Shown: positions 1 to 9,784, counted from the first letter of the stretch. The stretch is DNA of 64,000 nucleotides from Prorocentrum cordatum (GCA_963575745.1 CAUYUJ010018617.1:125001-189000); one strand, 5' to 3'. Translations and numbers: made by a program. Notes: a model not told the origin generated them from the letters alone.

Positions 1-640
1 GGCGCCCTTCGCCGGAGGGGCCTCTGGTGCGAGCGCGGTGGGGTCCCCGGGCGGCCGAGCGCGATGCGATGGCAGCGGCTGGCGCGCTCCGCTGGGGCCC
101 CCCCCGCGGCCCCCGAGTCCGCGCACCAAATCGGCGGCTACAAAGGTCGACTAGACGTAAGAGTGACCTTTCGCCGGAGTGACCTTTGGTGCGGGCACAG
201 ATGGGTCCCCAGATGGCTGAAAACGAAGCAGGAACAGCGGCTTGCGCGCCCAGGTTTGGTCCCCCCGCGGCCCCCAAAAAGCCGCGCACGACAGGTCACT
301 CTTACCCAGGGTCACTCTTGCGTGTAGCCGAAAACGGCATGGTTACGCCGGGGTGTGGTTCGCGATCGCCACCGTTGGGGCCTGGGGGGCACGACGCCGT
401 CCTCGTCGGGCTTCCTCGGGGCGCGGGAAGACACTATCGAGGTCCCCGCGCGCCCCCCAGGGTGCCCCCCGGGATGTTCCCCAGGGTGCCGGTTGCAAAC
501 CACACCCTTTGCAAACCACACCTTTTGGAGTCGCCGACCAAAGGTCACTCTTGCCTGGGGCCATTCCTCTGACGTGTAGCCGAAGACAGCGAAAATCCTT
601 GCGCCGTCACCTGTCGGCCACGCGCAGAGGGGGGCAGGTG
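1..640. other. Non-coding, internally repetitive start of window
   Basis: I see no supportable gene. A phrase beginning with 'gtgacctttcgccgga' and the related 'ggtcactcttgc' recurs in both orientations (about 170-195, 293-325 and 540-555), and 'gtgtagccgaaaac' recurs at 326, 577 and 850. This looks like decayed dispersed repeat sequence. The open frames show no conserved motif and no consistent third-position GC. Confidence 0.4.
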
Positions 641-656
641 GAGGGGAGAAGGCTCC

Positions 657-790
657 TTAGAAGCACCCCTGCTTCTTAGAAGGCGCAGGCCTTGTCTGTA
701 GATGTTGGGCCCGCTCCAGCGACGCTTAGAAGCACCCCTGCTTCTTAGAAGGTGCAGGCCTTGTCTGTAGATGTTGGGCCCGCGCCAACG
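657..790. repeat. 69-bp tandem duplication
   Basis: A block starting 'ttagaagcacccctgcttct' occurs at 657 and again at 726, about 69 bp apart, with only a few differences over some 60 bases. Confidence 0.85.
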
Positions 791-904
791 ACGAAGCGGC
801 CTCCTGCTGAGAAGGCTTCCCCGCCCCCCCTCTGCGCGCCGCCGACTTACGTGTAGCCGAAAACAGCGAGGGACCTTCCGCCATCACTTTCTTCATCACG
901 ACGC

Positions 905-1064
905 GTCCGCGGGAAAAACACACACAAAAACACACACACATACACACCAAACACACACACACACACAAAACATACACGTGGGAAAAAAAAAACACAACAC
1001 ACACAGTGCGCTTTTCCCCACAGTGTGTTTTTGTTTTGTGTGTCTTTGTGTGTTTTGTTTTTTT
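905..1064. repeat. (AC)n tract followed by (GT)n tract, imperfect inverted pair
   Basis: An A/C-only stretch (about 911-1005) is followed by a G/T-only stretch (about 1020-1064). The two can pair as a long imperfect hairpin. This low-complexity DNA lies immediately before the SL-relic gene region. Confidence 0.8.
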
Positions 1065-1242
1065 AGTCCGCGCCCGCGCCCGCGCGGTGCCTCCGCGCCC
1101 ACGCGGCGCGATCCTGCCACCCCGGCTGCCCGGACCCCGCCGGGGAGGTCCCTCGGAGGAAGCCTCGCCCGCCGCCCTGGTGCGCGCGCGGTTCCTCCTC
1201 CTCCTCCTCCTCCTCCTCCTCCTCCTCCTCTCCCTCCCCCTC

Positions 1243-1264
1243 CCCGTAGCCATTTTGGCTCAAG
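1243..1264 (+). other. Spliced-leader relic (retroposed mRNA 5' end)
   Basis: The sequence 'ccgtagccattttggctc' followed by AAG matches the conserved dinoflagellate trans-spliced leader, apart from a C at its variable first position. It is not followed by the GT donor expected of an SL RNA gene. Instead it runs into a short leader with an ATG eight bases downstream, at 1272. That is the arrangement of a mature mRNA copied back into the genome. It supports the start chosen for the adjacent reading frame. Confidence 0.85.
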
Positions 1265-1271
1265 CGATCGC

Positions 1272-2156
1272 ATGGCCGCCGCCTCCCGCCCGCGCGCGAT
1301 GGCTCGGCCTAGAGGGGCTTCCGCGGCCGCCCTCGGCTCCTCCTTGGTGGAGGCGGCCGTACGCGCCGCGGTCCTCGCGCGCGCCCCACGGCGCACCGTC
1401 GCCGCCGTGGCCCGCTCCGCCATCTCCGCCGCCCTGTTCGCGGGCGCGGAGACGCAGGAGCCTGGGGCCACGGCTGGCGAGGTGCCTGCTGCTGGTGCGC
1501 CTGGAGAACACGCTGCTGGCCCGCGCGCCGCCTCCGCGGCGCGCGTGGAGAGGCGGCGACGCCGCCGCCAGCGCCTGGCGGCGCGGCGGCGTGCGCCCAC
1601 AGGTGCTGCTGGGACGGGGACGGGCGCGGGCTCGGAGCTCGTGGCCCTTCCCCCTGCTGCTGCTGCCGCTGCTGCTGGCGCGGGCCCTGGGCCCGCTCTG
1701 GCCGCCGTGGCCGCGGTGGCCGTCTCGGCCGCGCCCGTCGAGATGCTCGTGGACGATGACGACTTCGACGACGAATGGGCAGACGGCCCCATGAAGGGGG
1801 CTAAGGAAGTGGCGCGCCCTGCGGCGGCGGCGGAGCCTGGCGCAGCGGCCGCGGTGGCGGCGGTGCCTGGCGGAGCCGCGGCGGCGGCGGTCCTGGCAGC
1901 GGCCGAGGGCGACCGCGTCCGCCTTCCCGATGGGCGGGTGGCCACGCTCGCCAGCATCGAGCCCGAGGACGGCCAGCTGCTCGTCCTCTTCGGCGAGGGC
2001 CGCCGCGCGATGCACATCCTCGTCGACCTCGACGGCCTGGAGCTCGCGCCTGGCGCGGCCATCACGCCGTGGCCTCCGGGCCCCGGTCGAGGACGTGGAG
2101 TCGTTCGGGGAGCTGCGCGCGGGGCCGGCTCCCGAGCGGCGGGGGGAGGGCGATAA
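1272..2156 (+). CDS. SL-relic-led Ala/Arg-rich protein of unknown function, possibly frameshifted
   Basis: A 294-residue frame opens at the first ATG after the SL relic and ends at TAA 2154-2156. Third positions are almost all G or C, as in dinoflagellate genes. The N-terminal half is Ala/Arg-rich and low in complexity. An acidic patch 'DDDDFDDEW' lies near residues 160-168. A compact C-terminal segment (about residues 215-255, containing 'DRVRLPDGRVATLASIEP') looks folded and is reminiscent of small beta-barrel domains, but I cannot name a family. From about 2083 the coding signal jumps to the +1 frame ('PVEDVESFGELRAG'), so the annotated C-terminus may be wrong. The SL relic and frame break suggest a processed copy that may be decaying. 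An alternative is a live gene with unrecognised introns. Confidence 0.5.
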   Translation: MAAASRPRAMARPRGASAAALGSSLVEAAVRAAVLARAPRRTVAAVARSAISAALFAGAETQEPGATAGEVPAAGAPGEHAAGPRAASAARVERRRRRRQRLAARRRAPTGAAGTGTGAGSELVALPPAAAAAAAGAGPGPALAAVAAVAVSAAPVEMLVDDDDFDDEWADGPMKGAKEVARPAAAAEPGAAAAVAAVPGGAAAAAVLAAAEGDRVRLPDGRVATLASIEPEDGQLLVLFGEGRRAMHILVDLDGLELAPGAAITPWPPGPGRGRGVVRGAARGAGSRAAGGGR

Positions 2157-2420
2157 TGTCCCGCGGCGGGGCCGTCCTCCCCCTCAACGTCTTCCTCTTC
2201 GGCGTCGCGCTCGACGTCGGTTTCTTCTTGCACTGGGTCATCCGCGTGGACTGGTCCAGGAGTTGGGGGCACCCTCAGATTGCCTCACGCGTTCGTCCTC
2301 CGCATGGCGCTGGGCGACGAGATGGTGGGCTGGCGACGCCCGCCAGCTCCCGTGCTGAGTGCCTGCGAACCGCGGGCGCTCGGCGCGGCGGCCGCCGAGG
2401 CGGCGACCCGCGTCCGCGGG
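2156..2420 (+). CDS. Coding island downstream of the SL-relic frame
   Basis: The ATG at 2156-2158 overlaps the preceding TAA. It opens a frame reading 'MSRGGAVLPLNVFLFGVALD' and then a hydrophobic/aromatic stretch with about 95% G/C third positions, lasting until about 2270. The signal then moves to another frame ('FVLRMALGDEMVGWRR', from about 2289) until the (TC)n tract at 2425. A hydrophobic helix is visible but no family is recognised. The step through three frames in 350 bp suggests short introns, indels in a pseudogene, or assembly errors. It may be the 3' part of the same transcript unit. Confidence 0.35.
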
Positions 2421-2424
<4 letters not shown>

Positions 2425-2464
<40 letters not shown>

Positions 2465-2703
2465 CCCCTCCCTCCCCCTCCCCAGCGCAACCCTCCCCCT
2501 CCTCCTCCTCTTCCTCCTCTTTCTCGTCCTCCTCCTCCTCCCCCTCCCCCTCCTTCTTCTCCACTTTCTCGTCTTCCTCCTCCTCCTCCTCCTCCTCATC
2601 TTCATCCCCATCCACACCCACATCCATACCCACATCCTTTTCTCTTCTTCCCCAGTCCAATCCTCCTCATCATCAGCATCATCATCAGCATCATCATCAC
2701 CAT

Positions 2704-2737
<34 letters not shown>

Positions 2738-3240
2738 ATCATCATCATCATCAGTATCATCATCCTCATCATCATAATATGCCTTTTCCTCTTCTTCCTC
2801 CTCCTCCTCCTCCTCCTCCTCCTCCTCTCCTTACCTCCTTCTCCCCCCCCTTCTCCCTACCCTCTTCTCCTCCTCCTCCTCCTCCTTCTCATCCTCTCCC
2901 CCCTTCTCCCTCTCCTCCTCCTCCTCCTCCTCCTCCTCCCTCTCCTCCTCCTCCTCCTCCTCCGCCTCCTGCTCCTCCTCCTCCTCCTCCTCCTCCTCCT
3001 GCTCCTCGTCCTCCTCCTCTCCTCCCCTCCTCCCTCCTCCCTCCTCACTCCCTCCCCCGCCCCTCCTGCTCCCTGCTCCCCTCCCTCATCCTCCTCATCC
3101 TCTCCTCCTCCTCCTCCTCCTCCTCCTCCTCCTCCTCCCTCATCCTGCTCCCTGCTCCCTGCTCCTGTTTCCTTGCTCCCTGCTCCTCCTCTTCTTCCTC
3201 CTCCTCCTCCTCCTCCTCCTCCTCCTCCTCCTCTCTCAGC
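2425..3240. repeat. (TC)n then (CCT)n/(CAT)n pyrimidine-rich tract
   Basis: About 37 bp of TC dinucleotide is followed by ~780 bp of degenerate CCT trinucleotide with CATCAT/CAGCAG interruptions near 2670-2775. Every frame encodes Pro, Ser or Leu homopolymers, so long open frames here carry no information. Confidence 0.95.
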
Positions 3241-3420
3241 GCGCCACGGGGGCATGGCCCTGGACTGTTGGCGCTGCTGCGCCTGCTGGCACCTCCCCTG
3301 TTGGGGAGGTGCTCGGGCTGTTTTCCTTTCAGTCGGGCCCGTGCCCAAGTCGCCTAGCTGTGCCCGCGGCACGCTTTGCGCCGCGCCTCTTGGAAACTCT
3401 TCCCCTCTCTGGCCCAATCC
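3232..3420 (+). other. Unique island with splice-like edges and a perfect hairpin
   Basis: The tract above ends 'ctctcag', after which about 180 bp of unique GC-rich sequence follows. One frame reads 'GPGLLALLRLLAPPLLGR', a hydrophobic helix. A perfect hairpin (10-bp stem 'gcacctcccc', loop TGTT) lies at 3289-3312. The AG at the island's start and a second 'tttcag' near 3328 could be acceptors. Coding status is uncertain. Confidence 0.3.
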
Positions 3421-3629
3421 TCCTCCTCTTCCTCCTCCTCCTCCTCCTCTTCCTCCTCCTCCTCCTTCTCCTTCCCCTCCTCATCCACATCCACATCCAC
3501 ATCCTCCTCCCCCGCTTCCTCCCGAGCCCAATCCTCCCCCTCCTCCTCCTCCTCCTCCTCCTCCTCTGCCTTTTCCTCCGCCTCCTTCTCCTCCACCTCC
3601 TGCTCCTGCTCCTGCTCCTCTTCTCCTCC

Positions 3630-3662
<33 letters not shown>

Positions 3663-3672
3663 TCCTCCTCAT
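3420..3672. repeat. (CCT)n tract
   Basis: Degenerate CCT trinucleotide repeat with a short (CATCCA)n interruption near 3482-3505. Confidence 0.95.
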
Positions 3673-4730
3673 AATCTAACATACATAGGTGTTGCCACGG
3701 GGCTCTTCAACCGACCCGCCAGCGTCACCCACGGAGGCGAACACCTACGCCTCAGACATATTCCGCACAAGCTCCGCTGGCACCCCACGAGGACCGACAT
3801 GCAGGAAACGTGTTCCGCCATTTGAAGTTCGAGCTATGTTTGCACCGCCCGTGGGGCGGATAATCCGCGCCCCCCCTGGGAACGCACGTCGGTGTTCGAA
3901 GTCGGATTGGTGCGTTCTATCGGCACCGATGTTGGCACAACATGGGGCTCATATGTACACACGCTGCTGTCACACATGATGCTTGGGTCCATCATCCGTC
4001 GTCCCATCATGATGGGGCGGCTGACCCACATGAGTTGGCCCCTCGGTCACGGTGCTACGAGGCAGAGGTGGCTGCCACAGGATATGCGCCACACGCGTCA
4101 CCCATCATTGCCAAGTGCCAGCAGCGAGCACCTATTTCAAGGGTGGGAAAGCCCAAGTGTCCCATCCGCTTCACATGGGTTATGCCTACCCTGAGGGCAG
4201 CAGCGCTATACTGCAATCCTCCTCCTCCTCCCCCTTCCCCTCCCCTCCCCTGCTTCTGACGCCGTAGCTGTGCCGCTTTGTCATCGCCGCTTGTAGATTG
4301 AGATTGGCTGCTCATTCCTATCAGATGAGCAGGTGGATCAGGATTTTATTCAATGTTGCACAGTGCCGCTGTGCTATCATTGTCTGTAGTTGAGCCTGCA
4401 CTGCTCGGGCCCTCGTGGTTTCGTGCCCTTGTTCTGTCGGTCGTGGCTTTCGGTCGGCGTTGTCTGGGTCCCCGGGGTCCGTCCTTCGTTCCCTTTTCGG
4501 TCCCTTCAGGCCACCCGTCGCGCGTCGGCTACGTGCAGGAATTATTGTTCTGACGATAGCTCGCAATCAAAATACATAAAACGTGTGATGGGGGGTGGGG
4601 TCGTCCTGTAGGGGGCTCGACGTGGGGTGTGGAACTGCGCCGCGGGCCTGACACACATTTTCCGGATGGCCGACCCCATCCCAATTCTCCTCTCTCACCC
4701 TGGACCTCCCTCTATGGGCAGTCAACCTCT
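3673..4730. other. Unassigned unique sequence
   Basis: About 1 kb of mixed-composition, non-repetitive DNA. Several overlapping frames of 65-105 codons exist on both strands, but none has consistent third-position bias or a recognisable motif. I see no supportable gene. Confidence 0.4.
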
Positions 4731-4734
4731 CCCT

Positions 4735-4979
4735 CATCCTTCTCCTCCTCTTCGTCGTCCTTCTCCTCCCCTTCTGCCTTCTCCTCCTCCTTCTCCTTCT
4801 CCTCCTTCTCCTCCTTCTCCTCCTCGTCCTCCTCTCCTCCTCCTCCTCCTCCTCCTCCTCCTCCTCCTCCTCCACCTCCTCCTCCTCCTCCTCCTGCTCT
4901 TTCTCTCCTCCTCCCTCCTCCTCCTCCTCCTCCTCCTCCTCCTCCTCCTCCTCCTCCTCCTCCTCCTCCTCCTCCCCCC
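4735..4979. repeat. (CCT)n tract ending in an acceptor-like AG
   Basis: About 240 bp of CCT repeat that ends 'ctccccccag' directly at a coding island. As DNA it is a simple repeat. As RNA it would make a very strong polypyrimidine tract. Confidence 0.9.
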
Positions 4980-4981
4980 AG

Positions 4982-5098
4982 CCCAAGGATGCGCCCGCGG
5001 CGGCGGACCCGAGCGCGGAGGACGCCGTCGGCGAGCTGCTGGCCGAGCTGCTCCTGCGCGCCGCGGCGCCGCTGCCGGCGCCCGCTCCCGCGCCGGCG
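4982..5098 (+). CDS. Candidate internal exon, 39 codons, unknown protein
   Basis: The island is bounded by AG at 4980-4981 after a pyrimidine tract and by GT at 5099-5100. It is exactly 39 codons in phase 0. Third positions are about 95% G/C. The peptide reads 'PKDAPAAADPSAEDAVGELL' and continues with a Leu/Ala helix and a Pro/Ala run. It is acidic at first, then an amphipathic helix. A similar 'AELLALLRAAAEARG' helix occurs in the island near 15340. Family unknown. A chance open stretch is possible but unlikely given the coincidence of splice edges, phase and bias. Confidence 0.5.
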
Positions 5099-5122
5099 GT
5101 TGGGCCTCGCGTAATTTGGGGG

Positions 5123-5318
5123 CAACGATAAGGGGGGGATAGGCATAGGGGGAACGCGTCGACCCCCAATCGCCCACTGATCGCCGATAGGACCCTGATA
5201 GCCCCAACCTGCACAGGTAGGTGCGGATTCACCATCGGGGGCCTATCGCCGATCTATCGGCGGTGTAGCGCCGATTCTAGGTCGATGCACCCCCCCTATG
5301 CCAGTACCCCCCTATCTT
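5123..5318. repeat. Putative MITE with imperfect terminal inverted repeats
   Basis: The left end 'gggggataggcataggggg' has an inverted counterpart at the right end (about 5290-5318, 'cccccctatgcc' then 'taccccccta'). The interior is unique and contains several 'tatcgccgat'-type inversions. Size and terminal inversions fit a small non-autonomous transposon. No coding capacity. Confidence 0.4.
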
Positions 5319-5750
5319 TGCCCCTCAGTAGTGGTGGGGGGAGGCAGCGAGGAGGCTGCCAGGGCTGAGGGGCCCTTTGGGGCCCCTCCAGGGGTCCTTG
5401 GGGGCCCCAAAAGGTGCCTCGTCTGTCCCTCGTCCTTCCTCCTCATCGCCCGCCCCTCCGAAAAGCTGCCCCCGCACCCCTGGGGTGCGTTTGGGATTTC
5501 GCGGCGGATCCGGCCGTGGCGACCGGGACGGCAACAACATGCAGACACACCCGAGAAGCTTCGCCCCCCCCCCCGTGTGGGGAAACCGACAGGTGCCGAT
5601 AGCGCTGCTCCCTGGGCCTCTCCAGGATGCGTTCTGGCCAGGATGTCGAGGCGAATCCAACAGTGGCGACGAGGGCCCCCCAGGAGGCCCAAAAAGGCGA
5701 GCACGAAGGAAGGGTAGCAGTATGGGTACCTTCCTCCTTCCCCTGCTCTT
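5319..5750. other. Unassigned unique sequence
   Basis: GC-rich non-repetitive DNA. Frames of 130-170 codons exist on both strands but overlap each other and show no family signature. No supportable gene. Confidence 0.4.
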
Positions 5751-5765
5751 GCTCCTCCTCGGGCG

Positions 5766-5965
5766 GGGCAGCTTCGACCAGGACCCCGTCTTGCCCGATG
5801 CGCTAAGCTTCTGCCACGAGGACAGCGTCACGCCGCTGCGCTCTTGGCCGGTTGGCCGTGGGCGCAGCGTGGGGTGGCCTCCTGCGCCTGCACGTTATCC
5901 TGGACAGCTCCTGCTGCTCCGTCTGCTCCTCCTCGATCATTCGCCTCCTGTACCTCGATCCTCTT
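5766..5965 (+). CDS. Candidate coding island, frame changes midway
   Basis: Two adjacent segments have strongly biased third positions. The first, 5766-5840, reads 'SFDQDPVLPDALSFCHEDSV' and is acidic. The second, from about 5852, lies in the +1 frame and reads 'GAAWGGLLRLHVILDSS' then a Cys/Ser-rich hydrophobic stretch 'IIRLLYLDPLFP'. The second segment could be a membrane helix. The frame step may mark a short intron, an indel or a misassembly. Family not recognised. Confidence 0.35.
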
Positions 5966-6650
5966 TTTCCTGCTGCTCCTCCTGCTGCTGCTGCTGCTGC
6001 TGCTGCTCCTCCTCCTCCTCCTCCTCCTCCTGTTCATCCTCGTTCCTCCTCCCCCTCATCGTCCTCCTCCTCCTCCTCCTCCTCCTCCTCCTCCTCCTCC
6101 TCATCATCATCCTCCTCCTTCTCCTCATCCTGCTCCTCCTCCTCCTCTCGCTCCTCCTCATCCTTCTCCTACATCTCCTCCTCCTCTCCTCCTCCTCCTC
6201 CTCCTCCTCCTTCCCCTGCTGCCGCTGTAGGCTTCAGAGTCCTCCAAGGGGCGCAGCCTGGCCTCCTCGTCGTCGTCGTCCTCCTCCTCCTCCTCCTTCT
6301 CCTCCTCCCCCTCTTCCTCCTCCTCCTCCCCCTCCTCCTCCTCCTCCTCCTCCTCCTTCTCCTCGCTCCTCGCTCGCTTGCTCCTCCTCCTCCTCCGCCT
6401 CCTCGCTCCTCGCTCCTCGCTCCTCGCTCCTCTCTCCTCCTCCTCCTCCTCCTCCTCCTCCTCCTCCTCCTCCTCACTCCTCCTCCTCCCCCACCTCCTC
6501 CTCCATCCTCCTCATTCTCCTCCTCCTCCTCCTCCTCCTCCTCCTCCTCGCTCCTCGCTCCTCGCTCCTCGCTCCTCGCTGCTCCTCCTCCGCCTCCTCC
6601 TCCTCCTCCTCCTGCTACCCCTCGTGTCCATTCTCTCCCCCCGTCATGTC
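5966..6650. repeat. (CCT)n tract with CTCCTCG and GCTCCTC variants
   Basis: Simple pyrimidine repeat over about 680 bp with one unique interruption at 6222-6262 (see that entry). The 'gctcctc' septamer variant is itself tandem at 6400-6430 and 6548-6580. Confidence 0.95.
6222..6262 (+). repeat. Recurrent 'gcttcagagtcctccaag' motif, copy 1
   Basis: A ~40-bp unique phrase inside the CCT tract that recurs at 21367-21395, 21746-21780 and 22894-22938. In one frame it reads ASESSKGR (here after a TAG, elsewhere after ATG). It may be a shared ancestral insertion or a repeated short exon. Confidence 0.6.
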
Positions 6651-6656
6651 CTCCAG

Positions 6657-6751
6657 GCGGTGGAGGACTCCGCCCCGCTGGGCATCACGCCGGTGGAGCA
6701 GCGCGCCGGGAGGCCCGTGACCGAGCGCGTGCGAGAGTGGGAGACCCTTGG
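6657..6751 (+). CDS. Candidate internal exon, about 32 residues, unknown protein
   Basis: The preceding pyrimidine-rich sequence ends 'tcctccag' (AG 6655-6656). The exon reads 'AVEDSAPLGITPVEQRAGRP' and then 'VTERVREWETL', with nearly all third positions G or C, and ends at a GT at 6752-6753. It has 95 bases, 31 full codons plus two bases. The charge distribution suggests a helix. No family recognised. CCT tracts flank it on both sides, consistent with CCT-rich introns. Confidence 0.5.
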
Positions 6752-6784
6752 GTGGCGAACAAACGTTCTCCTCGTCGCTTCTCC

Positions 6785-7010
6785 CCCCCTCCTCCGCCTC
6801 CTCCTCCTGCTCCTCCTCCTCCTCCTCTTCGCTTCTCCTCGCTTCTCATCGCTCCTCCTCGCTCTTTCTCGCTCCACCTCGTTCCTCCTCTTCCTCTTCC
6901 TTCTCCACCTCCTCCTCCTCCTCCTCCTCCTCCTCCTCCGCCTCCTCCTCCTCCTCCTCCTCGCTCCTCCTCGCTCCTCCTCGTTGCTCCTCCTCGCTCC
7001 TCTTGATTCC
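6785..7010. repeat. (CCT)n tract
   Basis: CCT repeat with several 'cgctcctc' variants. No unique content. Confidence 0.95.
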
Positions 7011-7480
7011 TGATTCTTGGTGGCTGCAGCGATCGTCGATCGCAGCCCTCCCCCCCTCTATAGGGCTGGTCGGCCCTGGGGGGGGGTGATCAATTTCTGG
7101 CCAGGAGACCCCTGCAGCACCGCTCCAAGGGTCACCGACGGCATCTGCAAGGAGTGCAAATGGGAGGCCGACAGACAGACGGGGAGAGAGAGGGAGAATG
7201 GGGGAGGGGATCTAGATTCATGTTGCCCCGGGCAAGCAAGCCGGTGACTGGGCGCGGGATATCCGAAGTATGCCAAGAGTGTGACATCAAAGCGAAGCGG
7301 AAGTGCGAGTGTGAGACACGGGAACACGGAAATATGAAACAGCATGGAACACGTATGGCTCCAGTTTCCAATGTTGTTCATATTGTTATCGTCAAACGTT
7401 CGTTCACCCTTGTACGGACGTAATTAATTGTTCAAACTATTCAATTTTTGAACGTCCAAATCTGGGCGTGCTCGTTCAAA
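7011..7480. other. Unassigned unique sequence
   Basis: Mixed composition with no coding signal. The last 60 bp are AT-richer and resemble the 'ccaaatctgggcg' units of 10915-11330. Confidence 0.4.
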
Positions 7481-7482
7481 CT

Positions 7483-7550
7483 TTTTTCCCCAACCATCCT
7501 GTGGTGTTCGGTCCTCATTTTGAACAGACAGCGCCCCGCGTCTCCTCCTT
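7483..7550 (+). repeat. Dispersed repeat, copy 1 ('cccaaccatcctgtggtgtt')
   Basis: A ~65-bp block from 'cccaaccatcctgtggtgtt' to 'cagcgccccgcgtctcctcc'. A near-identical copy lies at 7937-8000 and a diverged inverted copy at 13445-13515. All three abut a CCT or CCTT-type tract. Confidence 0.75.
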
Positions 7551-7936
7551 CTTTACTTCCTCCTCCCTCCTCCCCCTCCTCCCTCCCTCCTCCTCCTCCT
7601 CCTCCTCCTCCTCCTCCTCCTTTACTTCCTCCCTCCGTCTCCGCCCCTCCACCACGGTGCCCAGGCCGTAGCATCAAGCTCATCTAGCGTTTGCCGGTCA
7701 GGCTGCCTATTGTTGAGTGTAGAGATTCAACGTGGATCGGGAAGGGAATGACGTGCGTAGGTGCGAAGGTCAACCTTCCTCCTCTCCCGCCGGCCGCTTT
7801 GATGCCCACCTGTCTTGGCATAGAGTTTCCGCGTGGTGTTCCCAGTTGCGGCACCGCCGTGCTTCATAGATGCCAAGCTGAGTCGTTGCCGCTCCCCGGC
7901 GACTTCGAGTAGGGAGCGCGCTTTGCTTTGCTTGAT

Positions 7937-8000
7937 TTCCCAACCATCCTGTGGTGTTGGGTCCTCGTTTTGAAGAGACAGCGCCCCGCGTCTCCTCTCC
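7937..8000 (+). repeat. Dispersed repeat, copy 2
   Basis: Direct repeat of 7483-7550 with few substitutions, again followed by a pyrimidine tract. It leads directly into the first 90-bp satellite. Confidence 0.75.
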
Positions 8001-8044
8001 TTCCTTCCTTCCTTCCTCCTCCTCCGCCTCCTCCCCCCTCCCCC

Positions 8045-9120
8045 TCCGCGTCAGCCACACCCATTTCGGCACACCCCTCACACGCTTCGTGGCCCCATAG
8101 GGAGTTCCACCGAAGGCCCCAGTGGCTGCGTTCGCATGGCGGCGCCGCACCCATTTTCGGCACACCCCTCACACGCTTTCGTGGCCCCATAGGGAGCTCC
8201 ACCGAAGGCCCCAGTGGCTGCGTCGCATGGACCCATTTCGGCACAACACCCTCCACACGTTTCGTGGCCCCATAAGGGAGCTCCACCGAAGGCCCCAGTG
8301 GCTGCGTTCGCATGGCGGCCCCGCACCCATTTCGGCACACCCCTCACACGTTCGTGGCCCCATAGGGAGCTCCACCGAAGGCCCCAGTGGCTGCGTTCGC
8401 ATGGCGGCCATTTCGGCACACCCCTCACACGTTTCGTGGCCCCATAGGGAGCTCCACCGAAGGCCCCAGTGGCTGCGTTCGCATGCGTCCCCGCACCCAT
8501 TCGGCACACCCCTCACACGTTTCGTGGCCCCATAGGGAGCTCCACCGAAGGCCCCAGTGGCTGCGTTCGCATGGCGGCGCCGCACCCATTTCGGCACACC
8601 CCTCACACGTTTCGTGGCCCCATAGGGAGCTCCACCGAAGGCCCCAGTGGCTGCGATGGCATGGCGGCGCCGCGCCCATTTCGGCACACCCCTCACACGT
8701 TTCGTGGCCCATAGGGAGCTCCACCGAAGGCCCCCGTGGCTGCGTTGGCATGGCGGCCGCACCTGGTTCGGCACACCCCCCGCACGTTTCGTGGCCCCAT
8801 AGGGAGCTCCACCGAAGGCCCCAGTGGCTGCGTTGGCATGGCGGCGCCGCACCCATTTCGGCACATCCCTCACACGTTTCGTGGCCCCATAGGGAGCTCC
8901 ACCGAAGGCCCCAGTGGCTGCGTTGGCATGGCGGCGCCGCACCAATTTCGGCACACCCCTCACACGTTTCGTGGCCCCATAGGGAGCTCCACCGAAGGCC
9001 CCAGTGGCTGCGATGGCATGGCGGCGCCGCGCCCATTTCGGCACACCCCTTACACGTTTCGTGGCTCCATAGGGAGCTCCACCGAAGTCTCAGTGGCTGC
9101 GTTGGCATGGCGGCGCCGCA
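8045..9120. repeat. 90-bp satellite array 1, about 12 copies
   Basis: The unit contains 'ccccatagggagctccaccg' followed by 'aaggccccagtggctgcg'. 'gagctcc' recurs at 8537 and 8627, exactly 90 bp apart. Because 90 is a multiple of three, frames on both strands stay open through the array, so its long ORFs are artefacts. The first copies are less regular than the later ones. Confidence 0.97.
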
Positions 9121-9780
9121 CCGAAGAAGAGTTTCAATATTGCGGTACTCGCAGCTGCATATGGTTGGGTCCTTCGCCAGGCTAATTTTTCCCCCCTCCC
9201 TCAGCCCCTCCTCCCGAGTGACCTGGACGGGCACAGCAAGCCACTGTCGCAGCTTTCAGCGTTTGCCGTCCAGTTGCCCATATTGGAGGTCAGGGGATGC
9301 ATCAGTTTGGTTCTGGGGGTAGCAATGGTAGAATCATCCGTGCTCCTCCAGCCTTTGAGTCTGGAGGGAACGGCTGTCACGAGAGCAAGACATTTTCGGT
9401 CTGCGTCCCAGCCTTCTTCCTCCCCCTCGTTCTTTAAAGCATTTTCCCTCCCTCCCTCCGTCCTTCTTCCCGAGTGCCCTGGACGGGCACAGCGAGTCAT
9501 CTGTCGCCGCCTGTAGCGTTTGCCGCCCAGTTGCCTATTATAGGAAGGGGGGCAGAAAGGATCGGGGAGGGCCTGGACTCCTTGCTTCGATCCGACGCGT
9601 TCTTGGTGCCCGAGCAGATGTTTCAGTTTTTTCGTTCAGCCAGTTTGCTTGCCTGCGCTTTAAAGCCATCTGCTAGCTGCAGCGCCGCCCACTCGCGACA
9701 GCCATCCTATTTCATCACGCTTGCAATCCAAAAATCCGCTCTCCCTCCTCCTTCCTCCTTGCGCTTCACCAACCCAGCAT
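9121..9780. other. Spacer between the two 90-bp arrays
   Basis: Begins with a tail ('gcatatggttgggtccttcg', about 9159) that also follows array 2 at about 10876. The phrase 'ctggacgggcacagc' recurs at about 9222 and 9480 beside 'agcgtttgccg', marking internal duplication. No coding signal. Confidence 0.6.
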
Positions 9781-9784
9781 ACAG

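Noticed and set aside
1243-1264. SL RNA gene
   Set aside because: Neither SL match is followed by the GT donor and intron part of an SL RNA gene, so both are relics of spliced mRNA.
2069-3679. 536-codon Pro/Ser/Leu-rich frame and similar giant frames over CCT tracts (5377-7006, 14715-16789, 22517-23691)
   Set aside because: They are open because CCT/GGA repeats contain no stops. Only the short unique islands inside them carry coding bias.
8169-9322. Long frames on both strands through the 90-bp satellites
   Set aside because: The unit length is divisible by three, so openness on both strands is a repeat effect.
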